From: Novosphingobium hassiacum
Lineage (GTDB): Bacteria; Pseudomonadota; Alphaproteobacteria; Sphingomonadales; Sphingomonadaceae
Assembly (NCBI RefSeq): GCF_014196055.1
Contig: NZ_JACICY010000001.1
Span: 436,481-500,480 of the forward strand
Length of the DNA stretch: 64,000 nucleotides
Direction of reading: 5' to 3'
The translations under genes and the position numbers were made by a program. The notes under the pieces are model-generated. The model was not told where the DNA came from and ran no database searches. It worked only from the letters and a program-made list of their open reading frames with translations. This document shows, in pieces, positions 44,441 to 52,837 of the stretch (the first letter of the stretch is position 1; each line of letters starts with the position of its first letter).

Positions 44441-45067
44441 GTGAGTATCCGATCCCTTGCTAACCACGCCGTCTTCGCTGCACTGACTGTCCTGCTAGCT
44501 GGATGCGACCCCGGTGTGCATGTCGCGCTAAAGAAGGATTTTAAGGGCGTCGTCGATTATGACTGCATTGAAAATGCGCTTCGGGCTGTCGCTCCCGATG
44601 TAAGGCGGGGCTCGTATGAGTCAGATGGTCACGGGCCGCGGGGGTTCGAGAGTGGCCTCACCGTCACCCAATTCAACTACTCTGATCCATCTTTTCAAGG
44701 GGGCTACACCCTCGATGTAGCAGTGCAATCGGATGGCAACACGCATTATTGGCACGAATGGAGCAAGACCGGGACAAAGATAACAAGGGAGGAGCAAGGC
44801 CAGGTTGTCCCTCTGTTGTTGCGGGCGAACCGATCAGTTGAGCGACAATGTGGTTTATTCTTCGGCGGGACAGTGCCCGAGGTCGGAGACGGATAGGTCC
44901 GCTTCCCACCCATTTCCTGCCGTTGTGAGGGCCACAGAATCAAACCGAATGCTGCCGTTCATTCAGCCAGTCCAGACGAGATGCTGGCCTCGAACGAGCA
45001 GGCTTGCAGGTTCTGTCGTTGGCTAACCCGATAATAATCGTTCAATATCAAATACTTAGTGAACGAT
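44160..45067. mobile_element. Small islet inserted at tRNA-Trp
   Basis: This ~0.9-kb segment is bounded by the 17-bp direct repeats at 44143-44159 and 45068-45084. It has lower GC than its flanks and carries one gene (a lipoprotein) and no integrase. Beside the tRNA 3' end a 9-bp inverted repeat, AATCGTTCA (45036-45044) and TGAACGATT (45060-45068), is present. The motif TTGGCTAAC occurs three times, at 44192, 44243 and 45019. I read it as the remnant of an integrated element, or an element moved in trans. Confidence 0.6.
44441..44896 (+). CDS. Lipoprotein in the tRNA-Trp islet, uncharacterised
   Basis: The product has 151 residues from a GTG start at 44441 with no clear ribosome-binding site. 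A signal sequence ends in the lipobox LLAGC (Cys near 22). The mature part has DYDCIENALRAVAPDVRRG (a Cys near 42) and GYTLDVAVQSDGNTHYWHEWSKTG, ending with RQCGLFFGG; the two Cys may pair. Codon use is more AT-rich than in neighbouring genes, consistent with transfer. No family is recognised. Confidence 0.7.
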   Translation: MSIRSLANHAVFAALTVLLAGCDPGVHVALKKDFKGVVDYDCIENALRAVAPDVRRGSYESDGHGPRGFESGLTVTQFNYSDPSFQGGYTLDVAVQSDGNTHYWHEWSKTGTKITREEQGQVVPLLLRANRSVERQCGLFFGGTVPEVGDG

Positions 45068-45144
45068 TGGCAGGAGTGGAGGGACTCGAACCCACGGCCC
45101 TCGGTTTTGGAGACCGATGCTCTACCAACTGAGCTACACTCCTG
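45068..45144 (-). tRNA. tRNA-Trp (CCA)
   Basis: On the minus strand the cloverleaf has acceptor CAGGAGT/ACTCCTG, D-arm GCTC...GAGC and anticodon loop CTCCAAA with anticodon CCA, T-arm GTGGG-TTCGAGT-CCCTC (imperfect), and encoded CCA at 45070-45068. It is on the same strand as secE-nusG, about 1.8 kb upstream, so an ancestral tRNA-Trp/secE linkage is interrupted by the islet and by the exported-protein gene. Confidence 0.96.
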
Positions 45145-45210
45145 TGCCCGGAAGCGCCCTTAGAGGCTTGACGCGGGGTATGCAACCGACCGAAACGTAA
45201 TCTCAGCAAA

Positions 45211-45993
45211 ATGTCCCGCACCGATCCCCATATCATTCCGCCCGAGCTGTTGCTCAAGGCGTACCGCGCGGGGATATTTCCGATGGCGGACAGCCGCGAC
45301 GATCCCGACGTATTCTGGGTCGAACCGAAAATGCGGGCGATCCTGCCGCTCGAGGGCTTCCACCTGTCGAAGTCGCTGGCCCGCACCCTGCGGCGCGGCC
45401 ATTTCAACGTCACCTGCAACGCGGCGTTCGAAGCGGTGATCGACGCCTGTGCCGCCCCCCGCCCGGGAGCCGACGAAAGCTGGATCAGCGCGCGCATCCG
45501 CGAAAGCTACATGGGCCTGCACGAATATGGCCACGCCCATTCGATCGAGTGCTGGCATGACGGTCGGCTGGTAGGCGGACTCTATGGCGTCGGGTTTGCG
45601 CGCGTGTTCTGCGGCGAATCAATGTTCAGCCGTGAGGCCGATGCGTCGAAGGTCGCGCTGGCATGGCTGGTGGCCTCGCTGCGCCGGATCGGGGCCGAAC
45701 TGCTCGATTGCCAGTTCACCACGACGCATCTCGCATCGCTTGGTGCGGTCGAAATCCCGCAAGGCCACTATCTGCAACTGCTGGCCGCAGCCCAGCGCGC
45801 TTATTCTTCGGGCGAAACAGCCGCCGCGCGCGCACTGGCCGACGAACTTGGCGTCGGTGCCGCCACTGCAGCATCCGGCGACGCCGCCGCGCCGCTCGGG
45901 CTGCCCGAGGGCTTTGCAGCGCTGCGCTCGGCCGCCTTCGGCTCATCCTCGCCCGGAAAAATCATCGCGCAGTTCTTGACCCAGACATCGTAA
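45211..45993 (+). CDS. aat: Leucyl/phenylalanyl-tRNA-protein transferase
   Basis: Aat attaches Leu or Phe to proteins with N-terminal Lys or Arg, marking them for ClpAP. The 260-residue product starts [21 protein letters not shown] and contains the FPMADSR and [14 protein letters not shown] blocks, then [20 protein letters not shown] and FCGESMFSR (near 133). The C-terminal ~45 residues after [12 protein letters not shown] are low-complexity. They overlap 193 bases of the convergent DUF2155 gene. Confidence 0.95.
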   Translation: MSRTDPHIIPPELLLKAYRAGIFPMADSRDDPDVFWVEPKMRAILPLEGFHLSKSLARTLRRGHFNVTCNAAFEAVIDACAAPRPGADESWISARIRESYMGLHEYGHAHSIECWHDGRLVGGLYGVGFARVFCGESMFSREADASKVALAWLVASLRRIGAELLDCQFTTTHLASLGAVEIPQGHYLQLLAAAQRAYSSGETAAARALADELGVGAATAASGDAAAPLGLPEGFAALRSAAFGSSSPGKIIAQFLTQTS

Positions 45994-46445
45994 ACCGGAT
46001 GCTCGACGACGTTGAGCGACGGCGCGGACTTGAACAGCCAGCCCGAAAACACCTTGCGCCACGCCAATGGCTGATCGGTCGATGCGCGCTCCTGCACGAA
46101 CAGCTGGACGAATGCGCCGGTCTCCGGCGGGTCTTCCCACGGCGCGGTCTTTTCGCACGTGGCCAGCTTGATGATGGCGTTGCCGATGCGGCGCGATTCG
46201 CCGCTCTTGAGCACGATGTCCTGCGTGATGTTGTTGCGCTTGTTGAGGAAACCGATCGTCGCCACGCGATCCTTGATCGGGGTGCCGAACTCGCTCTCGA
46301 CCGCCGCGCCCGATGCAGAGGCGATGGCAGAGCCAGTCTCGGTCGCTTCGGGCGGTGGCGGCGCTTCCTTTTCGCCGCACGCGGCAAGCGCCAGCAGGCT
46401 CGCAAAAGCGAGCGCGCGCAGTGCCGGCGATGCGACAGGCAACAT
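45801..46445 (-). CDS. DUF2155 lipoprotein
   Basis: The product has 214 residues. The signal sequence ends in LALAAC (Cys near 23). The DUF2155 domain (about 55-155) has [39 protein letters not shown] and [27 protein letters not shown] Pro/Ala/Ser-rich tail of ~50 residues overlaps aat. The start overlaps the NDUFA12-like stop (ATGA), so the two are coupled. An envelope role is likely but unproven. Confidence 0.88.
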   Translation of the reverse strand: MLPVASPALRALAFASLLALAACGEKEAPPPPEATETGSAIASASGAAVESEFGTPIKDRVATIGFLNKRNNITQDIVLKSGESRRIGNAIIKLATCEKTAPWEDPPETGAFVQLFVQERASTDQPLAWRKVFSGWLFKSAPSLNVVEHPVYDVWVKNCAMIFPGEDEPKAAERSAAKPSGSPSGAAASPDAAVAAPTPSSSASARAAAVSPEE

Positions 46446-46858
46446 CAGGCTTCCGGCGACCAGGCTTCGTAATCGCCCGTGGCAGCAGCACGTTTCCCGC
46501 CCCGCTCGAGCGCGCCCTGCGGACGGTAGGCAGCCGAAGTGCCGGTAGCGTTGGGGGTGAAATCGACCTCCCAGATTCGCGAGGGCGGCAGGTTGCTCTC
46601 GGGCACGCCATCGAACGATCCGTGCAGCCAGCCATGCCATTCCGAAGGCACGCGGCTGGCGTCGTTGGCACCATTGTAGATCACCCAGCGGCGCTCACGT
46701 CCGGCAAAGGGATGGCCCTTGGGGAAAGGCTTCTTTGCCCGGTGATAGGTGTTGCCCTGCGCGTCGGTGCCGACCTGTTCGCCGCGAAGCGCGCTGTCGA
46801 GCATGGTGGTCATGGTCGCGCCATTCCACCAGGTGAAGATCTTGCCGAGGATGCTCAT
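46445..46858 (-). CDS. NDUFA12-like complex I accessory protein
   Basis: The product has 137 residues: MSILGKIFTWWNGATMTTMLD, then GTDAQGNTYHR and GRERRWVIYNGANDASRVPSEWHGWLHG. This matches the NDUFA12/B17.2 accessory subunit found with alphaproteobacterial and mitochondrial complex I. The nuo operon is not in this window. It overlaps the DUF2155 start (ATGA). The upstream open frame beyond 46858 is not conserved. Confidence 0.92.
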   Translation of the reverse strand: MSILGKIFTWWNGATMTTMLDSALRGEQVGTDAQGNTYHRAKKPFPKGHPFAGRERRWVIYNGANDASRVPSEWHGWLHGSFDGVPESNLPPSRIWEVDFTPNATGTSAAYRPQGALERGGKRAAATGDYEAWSPEA

Positions 46859-46932
46859 GGGGCTCGCGCTTAGCCTTTCAACAGGGGTCTGGGCAAGCGT
46901 GGAGTGCGACTTGAACCCCACGCCATTTGCGG

Positions 46933-47430
46933 TCACCAGTCGACCTTGTCGCCCGGCTTGATCCCGAGCTTTGCCGCAAGCCCGCCATTGATCTCGAACA
47001 CGGCCAGGGTCAGACCCGCCGCCGGGAGCGGCGTCTCGTCGTATGGCACTGCATTTGCGGCGATGTTCATGATCTTGTGGTCGAGCCCGACAAAGATGAT
47101 GTCGAGCGGGATCACCGTATTGCGCATCCAGAACGAGGCGTAATCTGGTGGGTTGCGCAGGAAGATCATGCCCTCTTCGTCGCCGATCTGCGTGCGGAAC
47201 ATCAGCCCCTTGGCCTGCTCGGGGCCGGTCCGAGCCAGTTCGGAACGGAAGACGTGGGCTTTACCGGCGCTGTTAATGGTCACCGGGACGACTGCCAGCC
47301 CGGACACGGGATGAATCGCTGGCGTGGCGCTTTCCTGTGCAGTGCGCGTACCCGCGCCCGCCGCTTGCGGCGAACAGCCGGCAATCATTGCCAATGCCGC
47401 CAGCATGCCGAATCTAATCGTCTGTTTCAT
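46933..47430 (-). CDS. DUF192 family lipoprotein
   Basis: The product has 165 residues. It has a lipobox, MIAGC (Cys near 19), and a DUF192 domain (about 50-165): SELARTGPEQAKGLMFRTQIGDEEGMIFL, then FWMRNTVIPLDIIFVG, a signature of the family. It ends LGIKPGDKVDW. DUF192 proteins are uncharacterised beta-rich domains. The gene overlaps recX by 17 bases, so they share a transcript. The open frame in this phase runs through recX, but the start at 47430 is correct. Confidence 0.88.
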   Translation of the reverse strand: MKQTIRFGMLAALAMIAGCSPQAAGAGTRTAQESATPAIHPVSGLAVVPVTINSAGKAHVFRSELARTGPEQAKGLMFRTQIGDEEGMIFLRNPPDYASFWMRNTVIPLDIIFVGLDHKIMNIAANAVPYDETPLPAAGLTLAVFEINGGLAAKLGIKPGDKVDW

Positions 47431-47992
47431 CGACCCATTCTTCCAAGGCTTCCACAGACACGGCATTGACCACTTCGCGGGCATGATCAAGGGGGTGCCC
47501 TGCGCGTAACATCGCCCCGACCTGCTTTTCGCGCGCTGCACGGTCGGATAGCGGCACCACCCCGAACGGCCCGAAGCGCCGCTTGCGTGCCAGCACCAGC
47601 ACCGCACGCCGCCGCTCCACATCCGAACCGTGCGATTCCTCGCGCAGGGGCTCGGCGATCCCGGCAGCGCCCAATGCCTGGTCGATCCGCCGCGCGCCAT
47701 AGCCGCGCCGCAGCAACCCTTGCGCCTTGCCGCGCGCGTATGTGGCATCGTCGACATAACCGATCGCAACGAACCGCCCGACCAGCGCGGGGATGTCGGG
47801 CGAGGCCTCCGCCTCCCACCCGCGCTCGCGCAACTTGCGGCGCAGATAGTCCGACAGCTTGCCCGCGCTGGTCGCAAAGCGCGCGACATAAGCCAGCGCC
47901 ATCTCCTCCATCCGCGCAGGATCGAGCGGTTTGGGCACCCTGCGCTCTTTACGAGCGGCAGGATCGTAAGGCGGTTTGCGGGCCATCGCCAT
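47414..47992 (-). CDS. recX: Regulatory protein RecX
   Basis: RecX inhibits RecA filament growth and strand exchange. The 192-residue product has the three-helix tandem repeats of the family: LALYVARFATSAGKLSDYLRRKL-like segments (near 35), FVAIGYVDDATYARGKAQGLLRRGYGARRI (near 80) and the C-terminal block ending EWVDETDD. The gene is divergent from the fatty acyl-AMP ligase gene. recA itself is not in the window. Confidence 0.88.
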   Translation of the reverse strand: MAMARKPPYDPAARKERRVPKPLDPARMEEMALAYVARFATSAGKLSDYLRRKLRERGWEAEASPDIPALVGRFVAIGYVDDATYARGKAQGLLRRGYGARRIDQALGAAGIAEPLREESHGSDVERRRAVLVLARKRRFGPFGVVPLSDRAAREKQVGAMLRAGHPLDHAREVVNAVSVEALEEWVDETDD

Positions 47993-48133
47993 ATTCGTGC
48001 CACACTCGACGCTAAATGAGAACGTCCGTGCTGTGACATGGTTGTTTTACCGTCACACCGAAGTCATGGGCCATTCACCTGCAGGCGCAGATCAAGCCGG
48101 CAGGACGATCTGAAGAGAACATCGGGGTATCGC

Positions 48134-49891
48134 ATGACCGTTTTGGACGCCGTTGCCGCACAGGCGACACTCGTGCCCACACCCAATGTCGACAGTCAGC
48201 CGCGTCGCTATGCGGATTTCGATACGTTCTGCGATGCGCTGGACTATGCTGCCAAGGGCGTGCTCGGCTTCAACTTTCATGACCCGCGCGGCAACCTGGC
48301 ACGGGTCTATCCCTATTCCGAACTGCGCGATGACGCGCTCGTTGCCGCGCGCAAGCTGATCGCGCTTGGCGTCGCCCCCGGCGATCGCGTCGCGCTGGTG
48401 GCTGAAACCGGCCCCGATTTCGCAGCGATCTTCTGCGGCGCGATGTATGCTGGCGCGTGGCCCGTGCCGCTGCCACTGCCGACCAGCTTCGGCGGCAAGG
48501 AAAACTACATCGATCAGCTTGCGGTCCAGCTCGGCAGCTCGGACCCGATGATGCTGATCTACCCCGACGAAATCGCCGAGATGGCGGCGGCCGCCGCCGC
48601 GCGTCAGGGCTGCAACGGCATTTCGTGGAGCGAATTCCACGCCGGTATCGCCGCCGATACCGCGCTGCCCACACCCGATCCCGACGCGATCAGCTATCTC
48701 CAGTATTCCAGCGGATCGACCCGCTTCCCGCACGGCGTCGCAGTCACTCACCGCGCCCTGCTCGCCAATCTGGCCGGTCACTCGCACGGCATGAAGATCG
48801 CCGATCCCGATCGTGCCGTGTCGTGGTTGCCATGGTATCATGACATGGGGCTGGTCGGCTGCTTCCTCTCGCCGATCGCCAACGGCGTCTCGGTCGACTA
48901 CATCAAGACCGAGGATTTCGCTCGACGCCCGCTGGCGTGGCTCGACATGATCAGCCGCAATCCGGGCACGACGCTGTCGTACTCGCCGACCTTCGGCTAC
49001 GATATTTGCGCGCGCCGCATCTCCAGCCAGACCAATGTGGCCGACCGCTTCGACCTGTCGCGCTGGCGCGTGGCGGGCAACGGCGCCGACATGATCCGCC
49101 CCGATGTGATGCAGAACTTCGTCAATGCCTTTGCCGAAGCAGGTTTTCGCGCCGACGCCTTCCTGCCCAGCTACGGCCTGGCCGAAGCCACGCTCGGCGT
49201 CACGATCATGCCCCCGGGCGAAGGCATCCGCGTCGAACTCGTCGCCGAGGAACGCCTGTCGGGCACCCCGCGCGACCTGTCACGCCCCGCCCGCTACCGT
49301 GCGATGGTCAACTGCGGCGTGCCGGTGCTCGGCATGGAACTCGCAATTCGCGGTGAAGCGGGTAACGACCTGCCGCATCACCACATCGGCAAGGTGTGGT
49401 GCAAGGGCTCGTCGGTCATGCATTCCTACTTCCGCGATCCCGATTCGACCGCAGCCTGCATGGTCGATGGCTGGCTCGACACCGGCGACATGGGTTACGT
49501 CGACGAAGGCGGTTACCTGTTCATCGTCGGCCGCGCCAAGGACATGATCATCATCAACGGCAAGAACCATTGGCCACAGGACATCGAATGGGCGGTGGAG
49601 CAGCTTCCCGGGTTCCACCAAGGCGATATCGCGGCCTTCTCGGTCGAGACCGAAAGCGGTGAGGAAGCACCGGCCGTGCTGGTCCATTGCCGCGTCTCCG
49701 ACCCGGCCGAGCGCATCAAGCTGCGCGACCAGATCCGCGACAAGGTGCGATCGATCACCGGCATGAACTGCGTCGTCGAACTCGTGCCGCCGCGCACCCT
49801 GCCCCGCACCAGTTCGGGCAAGCTCAGCCGCGCGAAGGCCAAGAAACAGTACCTTGCCGGCGAGATCGCGCCGTACCGGTTGGCGGCCTGA
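48134..49891 (+). CDS. Fatty acyl-AMP ligase
   Basis: The product has 585 residues of the ANL superfamily. Motifs include YLQYSSGSTRFPHGVAVTH (AMP-binding, near residue 205), the WLPWYHDMGLVGCFLSPI block (near 240) typical of FAAL enzymes, and GWLDTGDMGYVDEGGYLFIVGRAKDMIIINGKNHWPQDIE (about 450-485) with the C-terminal catalytic Lys expected in RTSSGKLSRAK. FAALs activate long fatty acids as acyl-adenylates for transfer to a carrier protein. No polyketide synthase or carrier gene is nearby. The open frame begins at 48038, but MTVLDAVAAQATL at 48134 fits the family start. Confidence 0.92.
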   Translation: MTVLDAVAAQATLVPTPNVDSQPRRYADFDTFCDALDYAAKGVLGFNFHDPRGNLARVYPYSELRDDALVAARKLIALGVAPGDRVALVAETGPDFAAIFCGAMYAGAWPVPLPLPTSFGGKENYIDQLAVQLGSSDPMMLIYPDEIAEMAAAAAARQGCNGISWSEFHAGIAADTALPTPDPDAISYLQYSSGSTRFPHGVAVTHRALLANLAGHSHGMKIADPDRAVSWLPWYHDMGLVGCFLSPIANGVSVDYIKTEDFARRPLAWLDMISRNPGTTLSYSPTFGYDICARRISSQTNVADRFDLSRWRVAGNGADMIRPDVMQNFVNAFAEAGFRADAFLPSYGLAEATLGVTIMPPGEGIRVELVAEERLSGTPRDLSRPARYRAMVNCGVPVLGMELAIRGEAGNDLPHHHIGKVWCKGSSVMHSYFRDPDSTAACMVDGWLDTGDMGYVDEGGYLFIVGRAKDMIIINGKNHWPQDIEWAVEQLPGFHQGDIAAFSVETESGEEAPAVLVHCRVSDPAERIKLRDQIRDKVRSITGMNCVVELVPPRTLPRTSSGKLSRAKAKKQYLAGEIAPYRLAA

Positions 49892-49972
49892 GCTCACGCG
49901 CTTCCACTTCTCGCTTGACGAAGGCATCCACTTCGGATTCCTTCTCCGACAGGGAATGGGAGAGGTTTGGAA

Positions 49973-50242
49973 ATGGCGACAGGCAACACCGCGCCCGTGG
50001 GCGCGCCGCAAGAACTGTCCGGAGTGGTTGTCGGTTGGGAACATCGCAATTTCGCGCGGAACATTCACCTGACGGTGCAATCGGCCAGCAAGAGTAAGCT
50101 CACGCCCGACATGGTCGATACGCACCATCTGCTGATGACGCGCAGCCAAGCCTTTCTGCTGGCGCGGTACCTGATGCAGTTGAGTGGCCTCGAAAGGCCC
50201 GCGCCGCGTCGCAGGGGGTTTTTCGCGCGCTGGTTCGGCTAA
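49973..50242 (+). CDS. Small conserved-type protein, uncharacterised
   Basis: The product has 89 residues. It has a polar N-terminus, a core VGWEHRNFARNIHLTVQSASKSKLTPDMVDTHHLLMTRSQAFLLARYLMQLSG with long helices, and a basic tail PRRRGFFARWFG. GGGAGAGG precedes the ATG at 49973; a TTG two codons earlier is unlikely. It follows the FAAL gene by 81 bases. No membrane segment is seen. A partner role with the FAAL is possible but only positional. Confidence 0.65.
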   Translation: MATGNTAPVGAPQELSGVVVGWEHRNFARNIHLTVQSASKSKLTPDMVDTHHLLMTRSQAFLLARYLMQLSGLERPAPRRRGFFARWFG

Positions 50243-50319
50243 GTTTACCGCTTCCCCAACCGCGCGATTAAGGTCAGACTACTCCCCTAGACTCCGTGAA
50301 CAGGAGCCGGGGAGAGGGC

Positions 50320-52257
50320 ATGCCAACTAGATTTCTTGGGGGCCTGGTTACGGCCTGTGCCGCCATCGCACTATCACCGTCAGCCGCATGGGCCGACACG
50401 GCGAGCGCAGCAACGCGCAAGGCCAATGCCGCAGCCCTCACCGAACTGCCGATGGCCGATCGTCAGGACTTCGATTTCGCTTCGCGCGGGTTCATTGCCA
50501 CGCGCAAGGACCCGCTGATCCGCGATGCGGCGGGCAAGTCGGTGTGGGATACGACCGCACTCGCCTTCGCCAAGGGCGACGCTCCGGCCACGGTCAACCC
50601 CAGCCTGTGGCGCCACGCGCAAGTCTTGGGCAAGGCCGGCCTGTTCAAGGTGACCGAACGTATCTGGCAGGTGCGTGGCTTTGACGTTGCCAACATCACT
50701 TTCGTGCGCGGCAACACGGGCTGGATCGTGATCGACCCGCTCACCGCCACCGAAACCGCGGCAGCCGCCTACGAGCTGATTTCCGAAAAGGTGGCCAAGC
50801 TCCCGGTCAGCGCGATGATCTACACCCATAGCCACGTCGATCACTTTGGCGGCGCGGGCGCGTTTTCTGCGCTGCTGGTCGAGAACGCGCCGATCATCGC
50901 GCCGCAGGGCTTCACGCGTGCCGCCGTCAGCGAGAACGTGATCGCAGGCCCCGCGATGGGCCGCCGCGCCGGTTACCAGTTCGGCATCCGTCTGCCCAAA
51001 GGGCCAGAAGGCTCGATGGGGTCCGGGATCGGGATGGGCGTCGCTGCGGGCACGCGCGGCCTGCTGCCCCCCACGCGCGAGATAACCGAGACCGGCACCG
51101 AACTGACCCTCGACGGCGTACGCATCCGCTTTCAGGTTACGCCCGGCACCGAAGCGCCTGCCGAGATGAATTTCGGCTTCCCCGACTGGAAGGTTGCCGA
51201 CCTCGCCGAAAACGCCAATGCCACCCAGCACAACATCCTCACCCCGCGCGGCGCGGTGATCCGCGATGCCAAGGCCTGGGCGCAAGGGCTGACCGAAGCG
51301 ATAGACTTCTTCGCAGGGGCCGACGTACTGATCACCAGCCACGGCTGGCCCCGCTTTGGTGCGGACGAGATCACGACCTACCTGTCGCGCCACCGCGATG
51401 CCTACGCCTACCTCCACGACCAGACCGTGCGCCTGATGAACAAGGGCCTGACCGGGCCGGAGATCGCCGCAAAGCTCACCCTGCCCCCGGCGCTGGCCAG
51501 GCAGTGGTACGACCGGCCCTACTACGGCTCGTACAGCTTCAATTCGCGCGCCGTATATCAGTTCTACATGGGCTGGTACGACGGCAACCCGGTGCACCTC
51601 GCACCCCTGCCCCCGGAAGACAGCGGTCGCCGCTATGTCGAGGCGATCGGCGGCGCTGCCAAGGTAACCGCATTGGCGCAGGCGGCTTTCGACAAGGGCG
51701 ATTACGCCTGGGCGGCAGAACTGCTCGACAAGGTGATCTTTGCCGGTGCCAGTGACGACAGCACCAAGGCGCTGCTTGCCCGCACCTATCGCCAACTCGC
51801 CTACCAGAGCGAAAACGCGCTATGGCGCAACATGTATCTGACCGGCGCTGACGAATTGGCCAACGGCGTTGCCGCCGAGGACCCGACCGGTGGCGCAGGC
51901 CTGATCAGCCAGCTTCCGCCGAGCGACCTGTTCGACGTGCTCGCGGTACGCATCGATCCGGCCAAGATCGGCGACGGCGCCATATCTCTCGGGTTCGTCT
52001 TCCCCGACAAGGCCCAGCAACACACGATTACCGTTGCCAATGGCGTGCTCGTCCACCGCCCGGGATTGCGCGATGGGCGGCAAGCCACATTGACCGTGCG
52101 CTACGCCGATCTGCTCGCTGCTCTGTTCACAGGCAAACCGCTGGCCGCCAAGATAGCGTCGGGAGAGGCAACAATCGAAGGCGATCCGGCAGCGTTTGCC
52201 CGCCTCACCGGCTGGCTCGACAAACCGGACCCGACCTTCGCGATCGTTACGCCTTAG
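50320..52257 (+). CDS. Alkyl/aryl-sulfatase, metallo-beta-lactamase fold (SdsA-type)
   Basis: The product has 645 residues and a signal peptide (to about residue 24). The MBL domain has the dinuclear zinc motif THSHVDHFGG (near 168), followed by the family block AVSENVIAGPAMGRRAGYQFG (near 205). Later FYMGWYDGNPVHLAPLPPE marks the central domain, and a C-terminal SCP2-like domain runs from about 530. These exported enzymes hydrolyse primary alkyl sulfates such as dodecyl sulfate to alcohol and sulfate. GGGGAGAGG precedes the ATG at 50320; a GTG eight codons earlier is less likely. Confidence 0.93.
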   Translation: MPTRFLGGLVTACAAIALSPSAAWADTASAATRKANAAALTELPMADRQDFDFASRGFIATRKDPLIRDAAGKSVWDTTALAFAKGDAPATVNPSLWRHAQVLGKAGLFKVTERIWQVRGFDVANITFVRGNTGWIVIDPLTATETAAAAYELISEKVAKLPVSAMIYTHSHVDHFGGAGAFSALLVENAPIIAPQGFTRAAVSENVIAGPAMGRRAGYQFGIRLPKGPEGSMGSGIGMGVAAGTRGLLPPTREITETGTELTLDGVRIRFQVTPGTEAPAEMNFGFPDWKVADLAENANATQHNILTPRGAVIRDAKAWAQGLTEAIDFFAGADVLITSHGWPRFGADEITTYLSRHRDAYAYLHDQTVRLMNKGLTGPEIAAKLTLPPALARQWYDRPYYGSYSFNSRAVYQFYMGWYDGNPVHLAPLPPEDSGRRYVEAIGGAAKVTALAQAAFDKGDYAWAAELLDKVIFAGASDDSTKALLARTYRQLAYQSENALWRNMYLTGADELANGVAAEDPTGGAGLISQLPPSDLFDVLAVRIDPAKIGDGAISLGFVFPDKAQQHTITVANGVLVHRPGLRDGRQATLTVRYADLLAALFTGKPLAAKIASGEATIEGDPAAFARLTGWLDKPDPTFAIVTP

Positions 52258-52646
52258 GGGACGGGCTTGCGCAGATAGGCAATCACGTTTGCGCGATCGG
52301 CGGGAACGGGGATGCCTACAAATGCCATCGAGGTGCCGGGCACCACTGCCGATGGCTTGGTCAGCCATTTGTCGAGCGTGGCGTCGTCCCACTTCAGCGC
52401 TGCTTTCTGCATGGCCGCCGAATACTTGAAGCCTGGCGCGGCTGCGGCCTTGCGTCCGACGACACCTGCCAGGTTCGGGCCCATCTTCACGCCCGCGCCC
52501 GGCGTCACCGCGTGGCACGCGACGCAGCGCATGAAGACCTTCTTGCCCAGCGCCGGATCACCCTTGGGCGGGGCTGCAACGGCCGCCCCTGCGAGCGCCG
52601 AAGCCGCCAGACCAATCACGACGAAAGCACCTGCAAACTTGTTCAT
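52254..52646 (-). CDS. Class I cytochrome c, exported
   Basis: The product has 130 residues with a signal peptide (AGAAVAAPP, cleavage near 26). The heme-binding motif CVACH (near 42) and a probable axial Met in PGTSMAFVG (near 107) mark a small soluble periplasmic c-type cytochrome. It ends RANVIAYLRK. It converges with the alkylsulfatase gene, overlapping its stop by four bases. Confidence 0.93.
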   Translation of the reverse strand: MNKFAGAFVVIGLAASALAGAAVAAPPKGDPALGKKVFMRCVACHAVTPGAGVKMGPNLAGVVGRKAAAAPGFKYSAAMQKAALKWDDATLDKWLTKPSAVVPGTSMAFVGIPVPADRANVIAYLRKPVP

Positions 52647-52837
52647 CAATCACCTGCCCTGAAAATTCCGAACCCGACCTACGCCGAGCCCACACATGAT
52701 TCCATTCTGTTCGCTTTATCGCGGCTGAATGATCATGCGCCATAGCAGAATCGCGGGACAGCCCAAAAGGGTGGGGCAAGTAGCTACCCACTGATTATCG
52801 GCGCTTGCCGGGGGAGGCAGGGCGCGTGCCGACCGGG

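Noticed and set aside
46933..48039. A DUF192 fusion running from 48039 to 46933
   Set aside because: The upstream part is recX read in another frame; recX (47414-47992) and DUF192 (start 47430) are two separate overlapping genes.
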